A DNA stretch of 64,000 nucleotides from Saprospiraceae bacterium. Its GTDB lineage: Bacteria; Bacteroidota; Bacteroidia; Chitinophagales; Saprospiraceae. How positions within the stretch are numbered: the first letter of the stretch is position 1; each line of letters opens with the position of its first letter. Shown in pieces: positions 1-8,740 of this stretch. The DNA is taken from assembly GCA_016720635.1 (NCBI GenBank), contig JADKKF010000010.1:91793-155792 (forward strand), in the 5' to 3' direction. Below the pieces are notes generated by a model. The model saw only the letters and a program-made list of their open reading frames with translations. It did no database searches and was not told the origin of the DNA. Made by a program: the position numbers and the translations under genes.

Positions 1-1050
1 AGCCGTGCCATTGATATAATAGGTAGTTCCGTTTGAATACGGATTTGGCGTATAGCTTAAGGTAACGCATCCATCTGCTTGTGCCTGTAAACTGGCTGAG
101 GTAGGAGTCACGACATTAACGGTAATATTCTTTGCGCTTGGAATCATGCATGAATTGTCAACCGTGAGCTTTATTACATATTTCCCTGGTGCAGTAAATT
201 CAAGTCTGGTTTGAGCTGAGTTCACTCCCCATCGCCAGTTATAACCACTCCCAGGACTTAAGACTTTCCATTCAAAACTGCTGGCACCAGGTGAGGCTCC
301 TGCGTTCAATCTGATGGTAGCAGAAGACCCAACCAAGCATAACTCATTAAGATCTGTACCCGTAACTACCAGACCACTGTCGGGCACTCCTTCGGCTGTT
401 GTGGGGCCCACGACTGTGAGTGTTCTTGTGGTTGACCTAGTTCCACAAAAATTAGAAGCTGACATGGTCACAGTATATGTCCCTGGCGTATTGAAAACTG
501 GCCTGATAGGTGAGGTATTATAAACTTGACCTGTGCTGAGAGTGAATGAAACATCCTTATTTGTCTCACAGATACCTGCTCCAATATTAAAAGCCAACCC
601 TTTGCAAAGGACGCTATTGGTAATGACCATACTGCCTGGATTGGGTGGGTTTCTGAAAAATATATCAAATGCATTATTGGTAGGCAAATCGTCATTTGGC
701 GTCCTGTATGTCTTTAATTTTATGGTTACTTCTTTTTCATAATCACAGTCGGATGCTGACTTCCTTAAAACATAGGTGTGGGTAATTGATGTGCCCGCTG
801 AAGGAAGGATTCTTTCATTGCCAGGTCCCTCACCCCAATTGATTTCATAGTGGTCGATCGGATCCATGAATCCATTGTTATTGATCGTGGCTACGATGGT
901 AAAACTCGTGTCTTTGAGTGTTTGGTCGATACAAAAATACTGTGTACCTCCAACTATAGCGATGGTTGGCGTAGCACTAGCCCCAAATAATTTACTTGTG
1001 CTTAATAAAAAAAGTACAAGTAAAAAATAAATTGATTTCGCTAGGTTCAT
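1..1050 (-). CDS. PKD/Ig-like secreted surface protein, N-terminal part (runs off left edge)
   Basis: The frame is open for exactly 350 codons from an ATG at 1048-1050 to the window edge, so only the N-terminus is present. The protein starts with a clear Sec signal peptide (MNLAKSIYFLLVLFLLSTSK, then LFG-AS), followed by beta-rich modules with PKD-type endings such as FNTPGTYTVTMSASNFCG and FTAPGKYVIKLTVDNSC and paired cysteines. This is the composition of the large T9SS-exported adhesins found elsewhere in the window; a C-terminal sorting domain would lie outside it. No enzyme motif is visible. Cell-surface or extracellular location is inferred from the signal peptide and domain type. The exact function is unknown. 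Confidence 0.8.
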   Translation of the reverse strand, partial: MNLAKSIYFLLVLFLLSTSKLFGASATPTIAIVGGTQYFCIDQTLKDTSFTIVATINNNGFMDPIDHYEINWGEGPGNERILPSAGTSITHTYVLRKSASDCDYEKEVTIKLKTYRTPNDDLPTNNAFDIFFRNPPNPGSMVITNSVLCKGLAFNIGAGICETNKDVSFTLSTGQVYNTSPIRPVFNTPGTYTVTMSASNFCGTRSTTRTLTVVGPTTAEGVPDSGLVVTGTDLNELCLVGSSATIRLNAGASPGASSFEWKVLSPGSGYNWRWGVNSAQTRLEFTAPGKYVIKLTVDNSCMIPSAKNITVNVVTPTSASLQAQADGCVTLSYTPNPYSNGTTYYINGTA

Positions 1051-1296
1051 AATTGGTTTTTATGCATTTTTTATATAGACGTAAAAACAATTAAATTTCC
1101 ATAAATTAATATTTTTTGATATATAAATTTGAAGGAATGGCACAAAGAGATTTTGAGTGAGGAGATATTGAAGTATGCGATTATTATTACTTGAAGGAGG
1201 TTTTTTTTAGGTCATTTTTTATCCGAAATTCAGTAAAAAGTAAAATGAATGAGGCACGGCAACTCAGTGAATTTGAATAGTATTCTTTTTTTATGG
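1051..1296. other. intergenic gap, nothing recognised
   Basis: AT-rich spacer between the starting end of the PKD protein and the 3' end of the DUF1697 gene. No open frame of useful length, tRNA or strong hairpin is seen. It should carry the promoter of the PKD protein, but no convincing -7 box was found. Confidence 0.5.
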
Positions 1297-1839
1297 TTAA
1301 GAATTGGCCAAATCAATTAGCTTTTCAAGAGTCTTCCAATTCCTTGTGGTTGCAGGCAATTTGAGTTTTGATTCCCAAAAATTATTGGTCAGTTTGGTTT
1401 GCCCATAGCCGCTTGGACAGTAGAGATATATAGCGTTTTCTCGCACTGAGAATTCATCTGGCAAATACTTAGAGGCATCTATTTTGTTCAAATTTTCAAT
1501 GTAAGGGGTAGCGTCAAGTAGAGTCAAATGCCAAAATGATTTATCTTTTGAATCATCGTTTTTAAAAGGATTATTTTCTACAAGTAAATTGAGAAATTTT
1601 ATGTTCAATACCAACACGGGCACTTCGAATCCAAATTCTTTTTTTATGATTTCTTGAATTTTTTTTGCTTGTTTTTTTTCAGCAAAATCATTGGTGTCGA
1701 ATAAGATATTGCCGCTCTGTATATAGGTTTTGACGTGCTGAAAGCCCTCGGATTGCAAGACAGAGCGAAGGGTCTCCATTTTAATCAGATTTTTGCCACT
1801 AACGTTTATACCCCTTAAAAGCGCAATAAATTTTTGCAT
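1297..1839 (-). CDS. DUF1697 family protein
   Basis: The 180-residue product begins MQKFIALLRGINVSGKN and continues with the IKMETLR...GF..V.TYIQSGNI pattern of the DUF1697 family, whose members are usually 170-180 residues. The longer frame starting at 1935 adds 32 residues unlike the family, so the internal ATG at 1837-1839 is chosen. A -7-like TATATTTG lies at 1857-1864 on the same strand, supporting that start. No signal peptide or membrane segment is present, so it is probably cytoplasmic. The biochemical role of the family is unknown. It is divergent from prfC. Confidence 0.85.
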   Translation of the reverse strand: MQKFIALLRGINVSGKNLIKMETLRSVLQSEGFQHVKTYIQSGNILFDTNDFAEKKQAKKIQEIIKKEFGFEVPVLVLNIKFLNLLVENNPFKNDDSKDKSFWHLTLLDATPYIENLNKIDASKYLPDEFSVRENAIYLYCPSGYGQTKLTNNFWESKLKLPATTRNWKTLEKLIDLANS

Positions 1840-1856
1840 TTTGTATAATATTTGCA

Positions 1857-1864
1857 CAAATATA
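1857..1864 (-). promoter_or_regulatory. -7 promoter box of the DUF1697 gene
   Basis: TATATTTG fits the Bacteroidota TAnnTTTG -7 consensus and ends 17 bases before the chosen ATG. A clear -33 TTTG is not seen. Confidence 0.4.
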
Positions 1865-1924
1865 ATGTGAATGGTAAAATGATTGGACCATAAAAGCGAA
1901 TAGTTATAAATATCAACACTGGTG

Positions 1925-1932
1925 TATCTTTG
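1925..1932 (+). promoter_or_regulatory. -7 promoter box of prfC
   Basis: TATCTTTG matches the TAnnTTTG -7 consensus and lies 38 bases before the prfC ATG. No good -33 TTTG is seen at the expected distance. Confidence 0.4.
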
Positions 1933-1970
1933 CATTTTTTTTAACTTTTAACGACGCGCGAATTATCAGC

Positions 1971-3283
1971 ATGAACAGAATTGATGAAATAAAACGAAGG
2001 AGAACATTTGGGATCGTGTCCCACCCCGATGCTGGTAAAACCACCTTGACAGAGAAGCTATTGCTCTTCGGAGGTGCAATCCAAGTGGCCGGTGCTGTAA
2101 AATCTAATAAGATAAAGAAGCATGCGACGTCGGATTTTATGGAGATAGAAAAACAAAGAGGTATCTCAGTGGCGACATCCGTGATGGGATTCGAGTATAG
2201 AGGATTGCAAGTCAATATATTGGATACGCCAGGTCACAAAGATTTTGCAGAGGACACCTATAGAACCCTGACCGCCGTTGATAGTGTAATCGTAGTTATC
2301 GACGTGGCCAAAGGAGTCGAGGAACAAACAGAAAAATTGGTAGAAGTGTGTAGGATGAGACATACGCCTATCATTGTTTTTATTAATAAATTGGATAGGG
2401 AAGGGAAGGATGCATTTGATCTTTTGGACGAAGTAGAAGAAAAATTAAAACTTAAAGTAAAACCTATGTCCTGGCCTATTGGTATGGGTTCTAGATTTCA
2501 GGGAGTTTACAATATGTATGAAAAAAAGTTGTGTTTGTTCGAAGCCAGGGGAAAGCAGACAGAAGAAACAACCATCGAGTTTAAAAATATCGAAGATAAA
2601 CAGCTGGATGGCTATATAGGAGAACGTCCTGCTAATGAACTGCGTGAAGAAGTGGAAACTGCCGAAACGGTGTATCCAGACTTTGATCGTGAAGATTATT
2701 TGGCGGGTAAAATATCGCCTGTATTTTTTGGATCCGCTGTGAATAATTTTGGCGTAAAAGAATTGCTCCTGGGGATGTGATTGGCTTGTATGATTCAGGG
2801 AATTTTAAAATTGGTGATAGCATGACTGAGGGTGAAAAACTGAAGTTCAAAGGGATTCCATCTTTTTCACCAGAGCAATTCAGGTATGTCAATAATACAG
2901 ATCCAATGAAGACCAAGCAATTGGCCAAAGGGCTGAATGAACTGATGGATGAAGGCGTAGCGCAGCTATTTACCAAGGAAGATAATGGTCGCAAAATCAT
3001 CGGAACGGTTGGAGCCCTGCAGTTCGAAGTGATTCAACACAGGCTGTTGCATGAATACGGAGCTTCTTGTTCTTATGAACCTATGTCTATGCACAAGGCT
3101 TGCTGGGTGAAATGCGACGATCCGCTCGCCATGAAGGAATTCGAACAAAGGAGGAAAAAGGACTTGGCTACAGATAAAGATGGGCATTTGGTTTTTATGG
3201 CTGAATCCGCTTGGATGCTAAAAATGGCGCAAGAGAATCATCCCAAAGTCCAGTTTTATTTCACCAGTGAGATGGATTATTAG
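1971..3283 (+). pseudogene. prfC: peptide chain release factor 3 (RF3), internal deletion plus frameshift
   Basis: RF3 is the GTPase that recycles RF1/RF2 after translation termination. The first frame (1971-2780) encodes a complete G domain: G1 HPDAGKTT, G2 region with GISV, G3 DTPGHKDF, G4 NKLD, ending at GSAVNNFGVKELL. It then runs into TGA at 2778-2780. The rest continues in another frame (2777-3283) from PGDVIGLYDSGNFKIGD to the C-terminal QENHPKVQFYFTSEMDY. Compared with E. coli RF3 (529 residues), about 85-90 residues are missing at the junction near 2763-2770, roughly the beta-barrel domain II. One base change cannot repair this, so the copy is judged non-functional. RF3 is dispensable in E. 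coli, so loss is tolerable. An assembly collapse is the alternative. Confidence 0.85.
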
Positions 3284-3289
3284 ATCGTC

Positions 3290-3417
3290 AGGGGTAGGAG
3301 TGGCCTCGTGCCGCACGAGGGTCTCGGCCTACTAGGACGAGACGGAACAAAGTGAACCCACGGATGACCCGACCCTGATATCGTCTTCTGACGAGAGAAG
3401 GGTGACGACCCAAAATA
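3290..3417 (+). repeat. intergenic structured repeat, copy 1 of 5
   Basis: It contains the conserved blocks GTAGGAGTGG, GACGGAACAAAGTGAACCCA (3341-3360) and a 3' CCCAAAAT end, seen again at 16872, 19331, 21815 and 43778. The arms between the blocks are self-complementary (for example CCTCGTG/CACGAGG and GTCTCG/CGAGAC). It fills the gap between the convergent stops of prfC and tsaC. This copy is the most diverged at its 3' end. Confidence 0.75.
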
Positions 3418-3424
3418 AAAAAAA

Positions 3425-3997
3425 TCAATCACGAATAAACAGCAATTCGTCGTCTTCGGTCAACTTGATGATGCTGCTCGGTAAATACGACTTTTTGTCT
3501 TGGCGGCGGTACTTGCAGACATAATCTACGCCCCCTAAAATATCAGAATCGATCTCGCCAAAAAAGCTCGGTGTAGGTCGATTACTTACATTGGCAGAGG
3601 TCGAAACCAAGGGATTTCCAAGGCGTGAAATGATGGACTGGCAAAACGGTTCATTGCAGATCCGAATGGCGACAGAACCATCCTCGGCCAGCACATGAGA
3701 CGGTAGATTGGTAGGATTGTCGTATATGATCGTTAGCGGTTTTTGGTGATGGATCAATAAATTCTCTAGTTTTGGGTGAATTCGAACGACATGATTTTTG
3801 AGCATATCCAAAGAGTCCACAAGCAGGATAGCACTTTTATTTTTTGGTCGGCCTTTTAGTGTAAAAATCTTATCGTATGCGGATTGACTATGGGCATCAC
3901 AGCCGATCCCCCATACCGTGTCTGTAGGGTATAATATTATTTTTTCGCCCTTTAAAATATCTAATATTTCGTCAACGTTATCCCTTAACATAGTCAT
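3425..3997 (-). CDS. tsaC: L-threonylcarbamoyladenylate synthase (TsaC/Sua5/YrdC family)
   Basis: The enzyme makes threonylcarbamoyl-AMP from threonine, bicarbonate and ATP, the first step of t6A formation at tRNA position 37. The 190-residue product has the YrdC core: ILYPTDTVWGIGCDA near residue 20, the KGRPKNKSAILLV nucleotide-binding loop near 50, SVAIRICNEPFCQ near 130 and the LVSTSANVSNRPT signature near 150. Length fits the single-domain TsaC form; the C-terminal Sua5 domain of longer versions is absent. The ATG at 3997 gives MTMLRDN; the internal ATG two codons later is also possible. It is cytoplasmic and convergent with prfC. Confidence 0.92.
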   Translation of the reverse strand: MTMLRDNVDEILDILKGEKIILYPTDTVWGIGCDAHSQSAYDKIFTLKGRPKNKSAILLVDSLDMLKNHVVRIHPKLENLLIHHQKPLTIIYDNPTNLPSHVLAEDGSVAIRICNEPFCQSIISRLGNPLVSTSANVSNRPTPSFFGEIDSDILGGVDYVCKYRRQDKKSYLPSSIIKLTEDDELLFIRD

Positions 3998-4092
3998 TAT
4001 TAAAATTTTATTGTATTTTTACACTATTAACCCAACAAACTGATGATAGAGAGGGTCTTTTCGCAAGAATTAACTTATTCTTTCATAAGGAA

Positions 4093-6355
4093 ATGAAACG
4101 ATTTTTGTTCAGAATAAATTTTATAAGTTTAATAATTTTTGGCTGTAGTGCGTTTGTCCAAGCCAAGCATATCATCGGTGGTGAAATGACTTATCGATGT
4201 TTAGGCAATAACCAGTATGAATTTACGCTCCGAGTATATAAAGATAAATTTTGTACAGGATGTGCGGATATAGACCCGCAAGCGAGTATTGCAATTTATA
4301 AATGCAATATTAGTGGAGGTGTTTCGCCGTGTATTTTCCAAAATCAAAACACCACTTTCCAAAGGTTTCTGGTGAGCCATAACCCGATTTTTGAAATATT
4401 TCCACCAGATTATCCTTGCGTGATAACCCCGCCTAATATAGTCGTAGAGGTAGGGGTCTATCAATTTACTACCACGCTGCCGCCCACGACGAATGAATCG
4501 TATCACGCCGTGTATCAGAGGTGTTGTAGAAATGAGACGATCACGAATATATTTGATCCTGACGATGCAGGGGCAACTTATAGCGTAGAAATCACTCCTG
4601 AGGCGCAACGTACTTGTAATAATTCGCCAACATTTAAAAAGTTTCCTCCAACTGTAATTTGTGCAGACTTTCCTTTTGAATTCGATCATAGTGCCACAGA
4701 TGCGGAAGGAGACAGTTTGATTTATACCTTTTGTGAACCGATATTAGGAGGAGGAAATAATCAAGTTAACTCGGCATCTTGTGCTGGAACGCAGCCTACA
4801 CCTCCATGCCCACCGCCTTATGGAACTGTCGATTATCGTGTGCCTACCTACACAGGTGCGGCTCCCGTCTCAGGTACACCGCCATTGTCCATAGATCCTA
4901 AGACGGGTATAATCACAGGTCATCCCAATGCCATAGGTCAGTATCTCGTAGGCGTGTGTGTATATGAATATCGAAATGGAAATTATATCGGGAAGATCTC
5001 TAGGGATTTTCAGTTCAATGTGGTGGCTTGTACGGCAACGGTTGTGGCAGATATAGAAGCAGATTCGACCATCAACGGTGAGAGATATTTCATCACATCA
5101 TGTGGTCAAAACACGATAGAATTCATCAATAAAAGTTACCAAAGGAATTATATCTCGACGTTCAGGTGGGAGTTTCCAGGAGGAACGCCCAATGTTTCGA
5201 TAGATTGGAATGCTAGCATAACATTCCCTACCATTGGTAAATATTTTGGTAAATTGTACCTAAATGCAGGATCTCCATGCGCTGATACGACGGATTTAGA
5301 GGTAAATATTTTTCCCGCTATAGATGCGGATTTTTCATATGCATACGATACCTGTAAGGCTGGCGAAGTTAGTTTTACGGATTTAAGCAGAGTGACAGGA
5401 AGCCAAATATCTCGTTGGAATTGGGATTTTAATGTCGAAGGATACTCCCTATTAAAGAATCCAAGGTATTTATTTGTTACTCCAGGTTTGAAAAATGTAG
5501 TTTTAGCCATAAGTGATCAGAATAATTGTAGGGACACCGTCGCAAAAGTAGTTTCCTATTTTCCCATTCCAGAAGTGTTGCTTATACAGCCGAGTAGATT
5601 TGAAGGCTGCGCTCCGATGGGCGTTCAATTTAACAATCTATCATCTCCAGTTGATGAATCCTATCAGATAAAATGGGATTTTGGGGATGGCAAACAAGGG
5701 ACAGGACTAAGGCCATTTCACGAATATGAAAAGGAAGGAACCTACAATGTCAGGGTTGACCTTACTTCGCCGATAGGTTGTAAGATAGGCAAGACTTTTA
5801 ACAGTTTCATCAAGGTAAGACCCAGTCCTACTGCAGATTTTGACTACTCTCCAAAATCTTTGAGTAAAGTAAGGCGAACTGTGAAATTTACAGATTTATC
5901 CATCGGAGCTAAAAAATTATCTATGGAACTTCGGTACGGGCTTCAGTACGATGGAGATTAACCCAGAATACACATTTCCTGATACTGGGATATATAAAGT
6001 AGCTCTAGTGGTTACAAATACCGAGGGATGCAAGGACACTCTGATAAAATATTTGGATGTGGTGCCAGGGATTTCCTACTTTTTGCCGAATGCATTTACG
6101 CCAAATAATGATTCGAAAAACGATGAGTTTATAGGCGTAGGAGAATACGAAGGAATCCATGATTTTGAAATGACGATTTGGAATCGATGGGGAGAAATGG
6201 TTTTCATCACCCAAGACCCTTATACAGGGTGGAATGGTCGGAAAAATAATCAAGGAGAAATGTCGCCAAATGGAGTTTATATTTGTCTGGTAAAATTCAA
6301 AAATCCCAGAGGTAAAGAAGAAAAGCTGGAGGGATTTGCAACTCTGATTCGGTAA
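4093..6355 (+). pseudogene. PKD-domain surface protein with T9SS type B sorting domain, frameshifted in an A-run
   Basis: A signal peptide (MKRFLFRINFISLIIFGCSA) leads into an N-terminal domain beginning HIIGGEMTYRCLGNNQYEF and rich in paired Cys, then four PKD-type domains (for example IKWDFGDGKQGTG) and a gliding-motility-associated C-terminal domain (YFLPNAFTPNND...WNRWGE...GWNGR...PNGVY). The frame breaks at an A6 run, 5911-5916: reading stops at 5961, and the C-terminus (EINPEYTF onwards) continues in the +1 frame to 6355. Removing one A restores AKNYLWNFGTGFSTMEINPEYTF, which matches the next gene's WNWTFGNEYS...NPSYTF. The repaired product has ~754 residues against 752 for that neighbour. 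Most likely a sequence error or a recent one-base mutation. It should be T9SS-secreted and surface-attached; its function is unknown. Confidence 0.88.
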
Positions 6356-6458
6356 ATATTTCAATATTTCATCCAAAATTGCAAACAAATCTAGTTTTCA
6401 TTTTATCTTTAATGTTGATAAAACTAAAAGCAATTTTAAGCATTATTTAAATTTACGA

Positions 6459-8717
6459 ATGACCAAGTTTTTCCAAATTATATTTCTCATACTTTCAATT
6501 TCATTGTTTTGTATTAATGAAACAAGGGCAACACATATCATTGGCGGCGACATGAGTTATACCTGTTTGGGCAATGGAAGGTATAAATTTATTCTTAAAA
6601 TTTATAGAGATAAAAGCTCTGGAACAGTGCTAGACGGCACCGCTGCGATAGGTATTGCTAAGTGTAATTTAGGTGGAGGGGGAATTCAGTGTTCTTCATT
6701 GACGCAAAGAGATGTGGATTTGGTGCGGGTAAATTTGACATCAACTAGAGATGTGCCTCCGCCTCCGTACGACTGCGTGGAGACTCCACCCAATGTAGAA
6801 GTACAAGAAGGAACTTATGAATTCGAATTGACCCTTCCTTATTCGGCAACTGAATCCTACCATATAATATACCAGAGGTGTTGCAGAAATAATACCATAA
6901 ATAATATTCAAAATCCCCTTAATTACGGAGCAACCTATTCGATTGAAATTCCACCTATTGTTCAATCACAAAATACTTGTCAAAACAACAGTCCAGTTTT
7001 CAAATCATTTCCACCGATCGTGTTATGTGCCGACTATCCTTTGAATTTTGACCACTCAGCAACGGACGCAGAAGGGGACTCTTTGGTCTATTCTTTTTGT
7101 CCAGCGATCGCAGGTGGTGGAAGAAATGGTGGAGGTGCGACTTGTAACTCTCCAGCCCCCTCACCTGCTTGTCCACCTCCTTTTAATTTGGTACCATTTA
7201 AAGCACCCTATACAGCTGCAAATCCAATGGGAGGCTCTCCTATGATTACTATAAATCCAAGGACAGGAGTAATCTCAGGAGTTCCAACGACTCAGGGACA
7301 ATTCGTGGTAGGGATATGCGTTGATGAATATCGCAATGGAATAAAAATTGGGTCGATCAATCGCGAATTCCAATTCAATGTAACCTCTTGTAAGTTGTCC
7401 ATAGTTGCTTCCATAGCAGCTGATTCCGTCAAAAATAGTGAATTATTTATCATAAATTCATGCGGCAAGTCTAATATTGAGTTTACAAACCACAGCAAGG
7501 ATAGCATAAAAATAAAGAATGTTGAGTGGTTGTTTAATATCAATGGCAGATCTTCGATTGCAACAACCTGGCATTCAATTTTTGATTTTAAAACACCTGG
7601 TACGTATTTGGGGCAAGTAATCGTAAACAAAGGACTCCCGTGTACAGATACCGCGAAAATAGAAGTAAATATCTTCCCTGAAATGGATGCTGACTTCGAT
7701 TATGACGCAGACTCTTGTGTATATGGTCCTGTTTCCTTGTTGGACAGATCATTTTCGGGTTCTGGCGTTATGCAAAGTTGGTTTTGGAATATCAATAATG
7801 AAACGACTTCGACTTCGAGATCACCTACGCATATATTTAACAATCCTGGGATAAAACGTGTATTTTTGAGAGCCAAAGACAAAAATAACTGTGTGGATAC
7901 GATCACAAAATTTGTCCCCTATTTTCCAATTCCACCTTTTCTACTTATTTCTTCAAGTCATTTCGAGATTTGTCAAGGAGCTCCCTTGAAGCTTTCTAAT
8001 TTGTCCCGACCCATAGATTCAACATATGGTATAAAATGGTATTTTGGAGATGGTGATACCACGAGCTTATACAATCCGACCCATGCCTATGATTCAGCAG
8101 GAATTTTTAGTATAAAACTTGAAATTACCTCCCCGAATGGGTGCAAAGGCTCAAAGATTTTCAAGGACTATATCACGGTAAGATCAAAGCCAAAGGCTCT
8201 ATTTGATTTTAGTCCGAAAAATTTAAATACGTTCCAAAGAGTGACTCAATTCAAAGATCAATCGGTGGATGCCATCCGTTGGAACTGGACATTTGGCAAT
8301 GAATACAGCACTTTTATCCAAAATCCGAGCTATACTTTTCAAGACACAGGACAATATCCCGTTCGTCTTGTAGTTACTAATAATATTGGTTGTAAAGATT
8401 CACTAACACTTTTGGTGGATGTCGAGCCAATTGTTACATATTTTTTGCCGAATGCATTTACGCCAAATAACGACGGTAAAAACGATGAATTTATAGGAAA
8501 AGGGCAGTTTTATGGCATTAAAGATTTTAAATTTAAAATTTGGAATCGCTGGGGTGAATTGATTTTTGAAACCAATAATCCTGAAGAAGGTTGGAATGGA
8601 CGGAGAAAAAATCAAGGCGAAATGTCCGAAAATGGGGTATATGTGTGTACGATTGAATATGAAGGTCCAAGGGGTAAAAAACAAAAAATCGAAGGCTTCG
8701 CAACCTTGATGCGTTAG
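6459..8717 (+). CDS. PKD-domain surface protein with T9SS type B sorting domain
   Basis: This is an intact 752-residue tandem paralogue of the preceding gene, 103 bases downstream on the same strand. Order: signal peptide (to about residue 25, ending ETRA-THIIGG), N-terminal HIIGGDMSYTCLGNGRYKF domain with conserved CCRNN and GVCVDEY-type motifs to about 305, four PKD-like modules (IKWYFGDGDTTSL near 525, WNWTFGNEYS near 607), then the type B sorting domain from TYFLPNAFTPNNDGKNDEF to the end (GFATLMR). Type B domains direct export through T9SS. The protein is expected at the cell surface or released. Ligand and role are unknown; adhesion is only a guess from the PKD content. Confidence 0.9.
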   Translation: MTKFFQIIFLILSISLFCINETRATHIIGGDMSYTCLGNGRYKFILKIYRDKSSGTVLDGTAAIGIAKCNLGGGGIQCSSLTQRDVDLVRVNLTSTRDVPPPPYDCVETPPNVEVQEGTYEFELTLPYSATESYHIIYQRCCRNNTINNIQNPLNYGATYSIEIPPIVQSQNTCQNNSPVFKSFPPIVLCADYPLNFDHSATDAEGDSLVYSFCPAIAGGGRNGGGATCNSPAPSPACPPPFNLVPFKAPYTAANPMGGSPMITINPRTGVISGVPTTQGQFVVGICVDEYRNGIKIGSINREFQFNVTSCKLSIVASIAADSVKNSELFIINSCGKSNIEFTNHSKDSIKIKNVEWLFNINGRSSIATTWHSIFDFKTPGTYLGQVIVNKGLPCTDTAKIEVNIFPEMDADFDYDADSCVYGPVSLLDRSFSGSGVMQSWFWNINNETTSTSRSPTHIFNNPGIKRVFLRAKDKNNCVDTITKFVPYFPIPPFLLISSSHFEICQGAPLKLSNLSRPIDSTYGIKWYFGDGDTTSLYNPTHAYDSAGIFSIKLEITSPNGCKGSKIFKDYITVRSKPKALFDFSPKNLNTFQRVTQFKDQSVDAIRWNWTFGNEYSTFIQNPSYTFQDTGQYPVRLVVTNNIGCKDSLTLLVDVEPIVTYFLPNAFTPNNDGKNDEFIGKGQFYGIKDFKFKIWNRWGELIFETNNPEEGWNGRRKNQGEMSENGVYVCTIEYEGPRGKKQKIEGFATLMR

Positions 8718-8740
8718 ATTATAATTAAATTGCTCGTAAA

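Noticed and set aside
3290..3417. Possible CRISPR array or direct-repeat array formed by the spread repeats
   Set aside because: Copies are isolated, kilobases apart, in both orientations, and have no spacers.
4201..4689. 162-codon minus-strand frame inside the first PKD gene
   Set aside because: Shadow frame of a real gene: no family match, and composition follows the coding strand.
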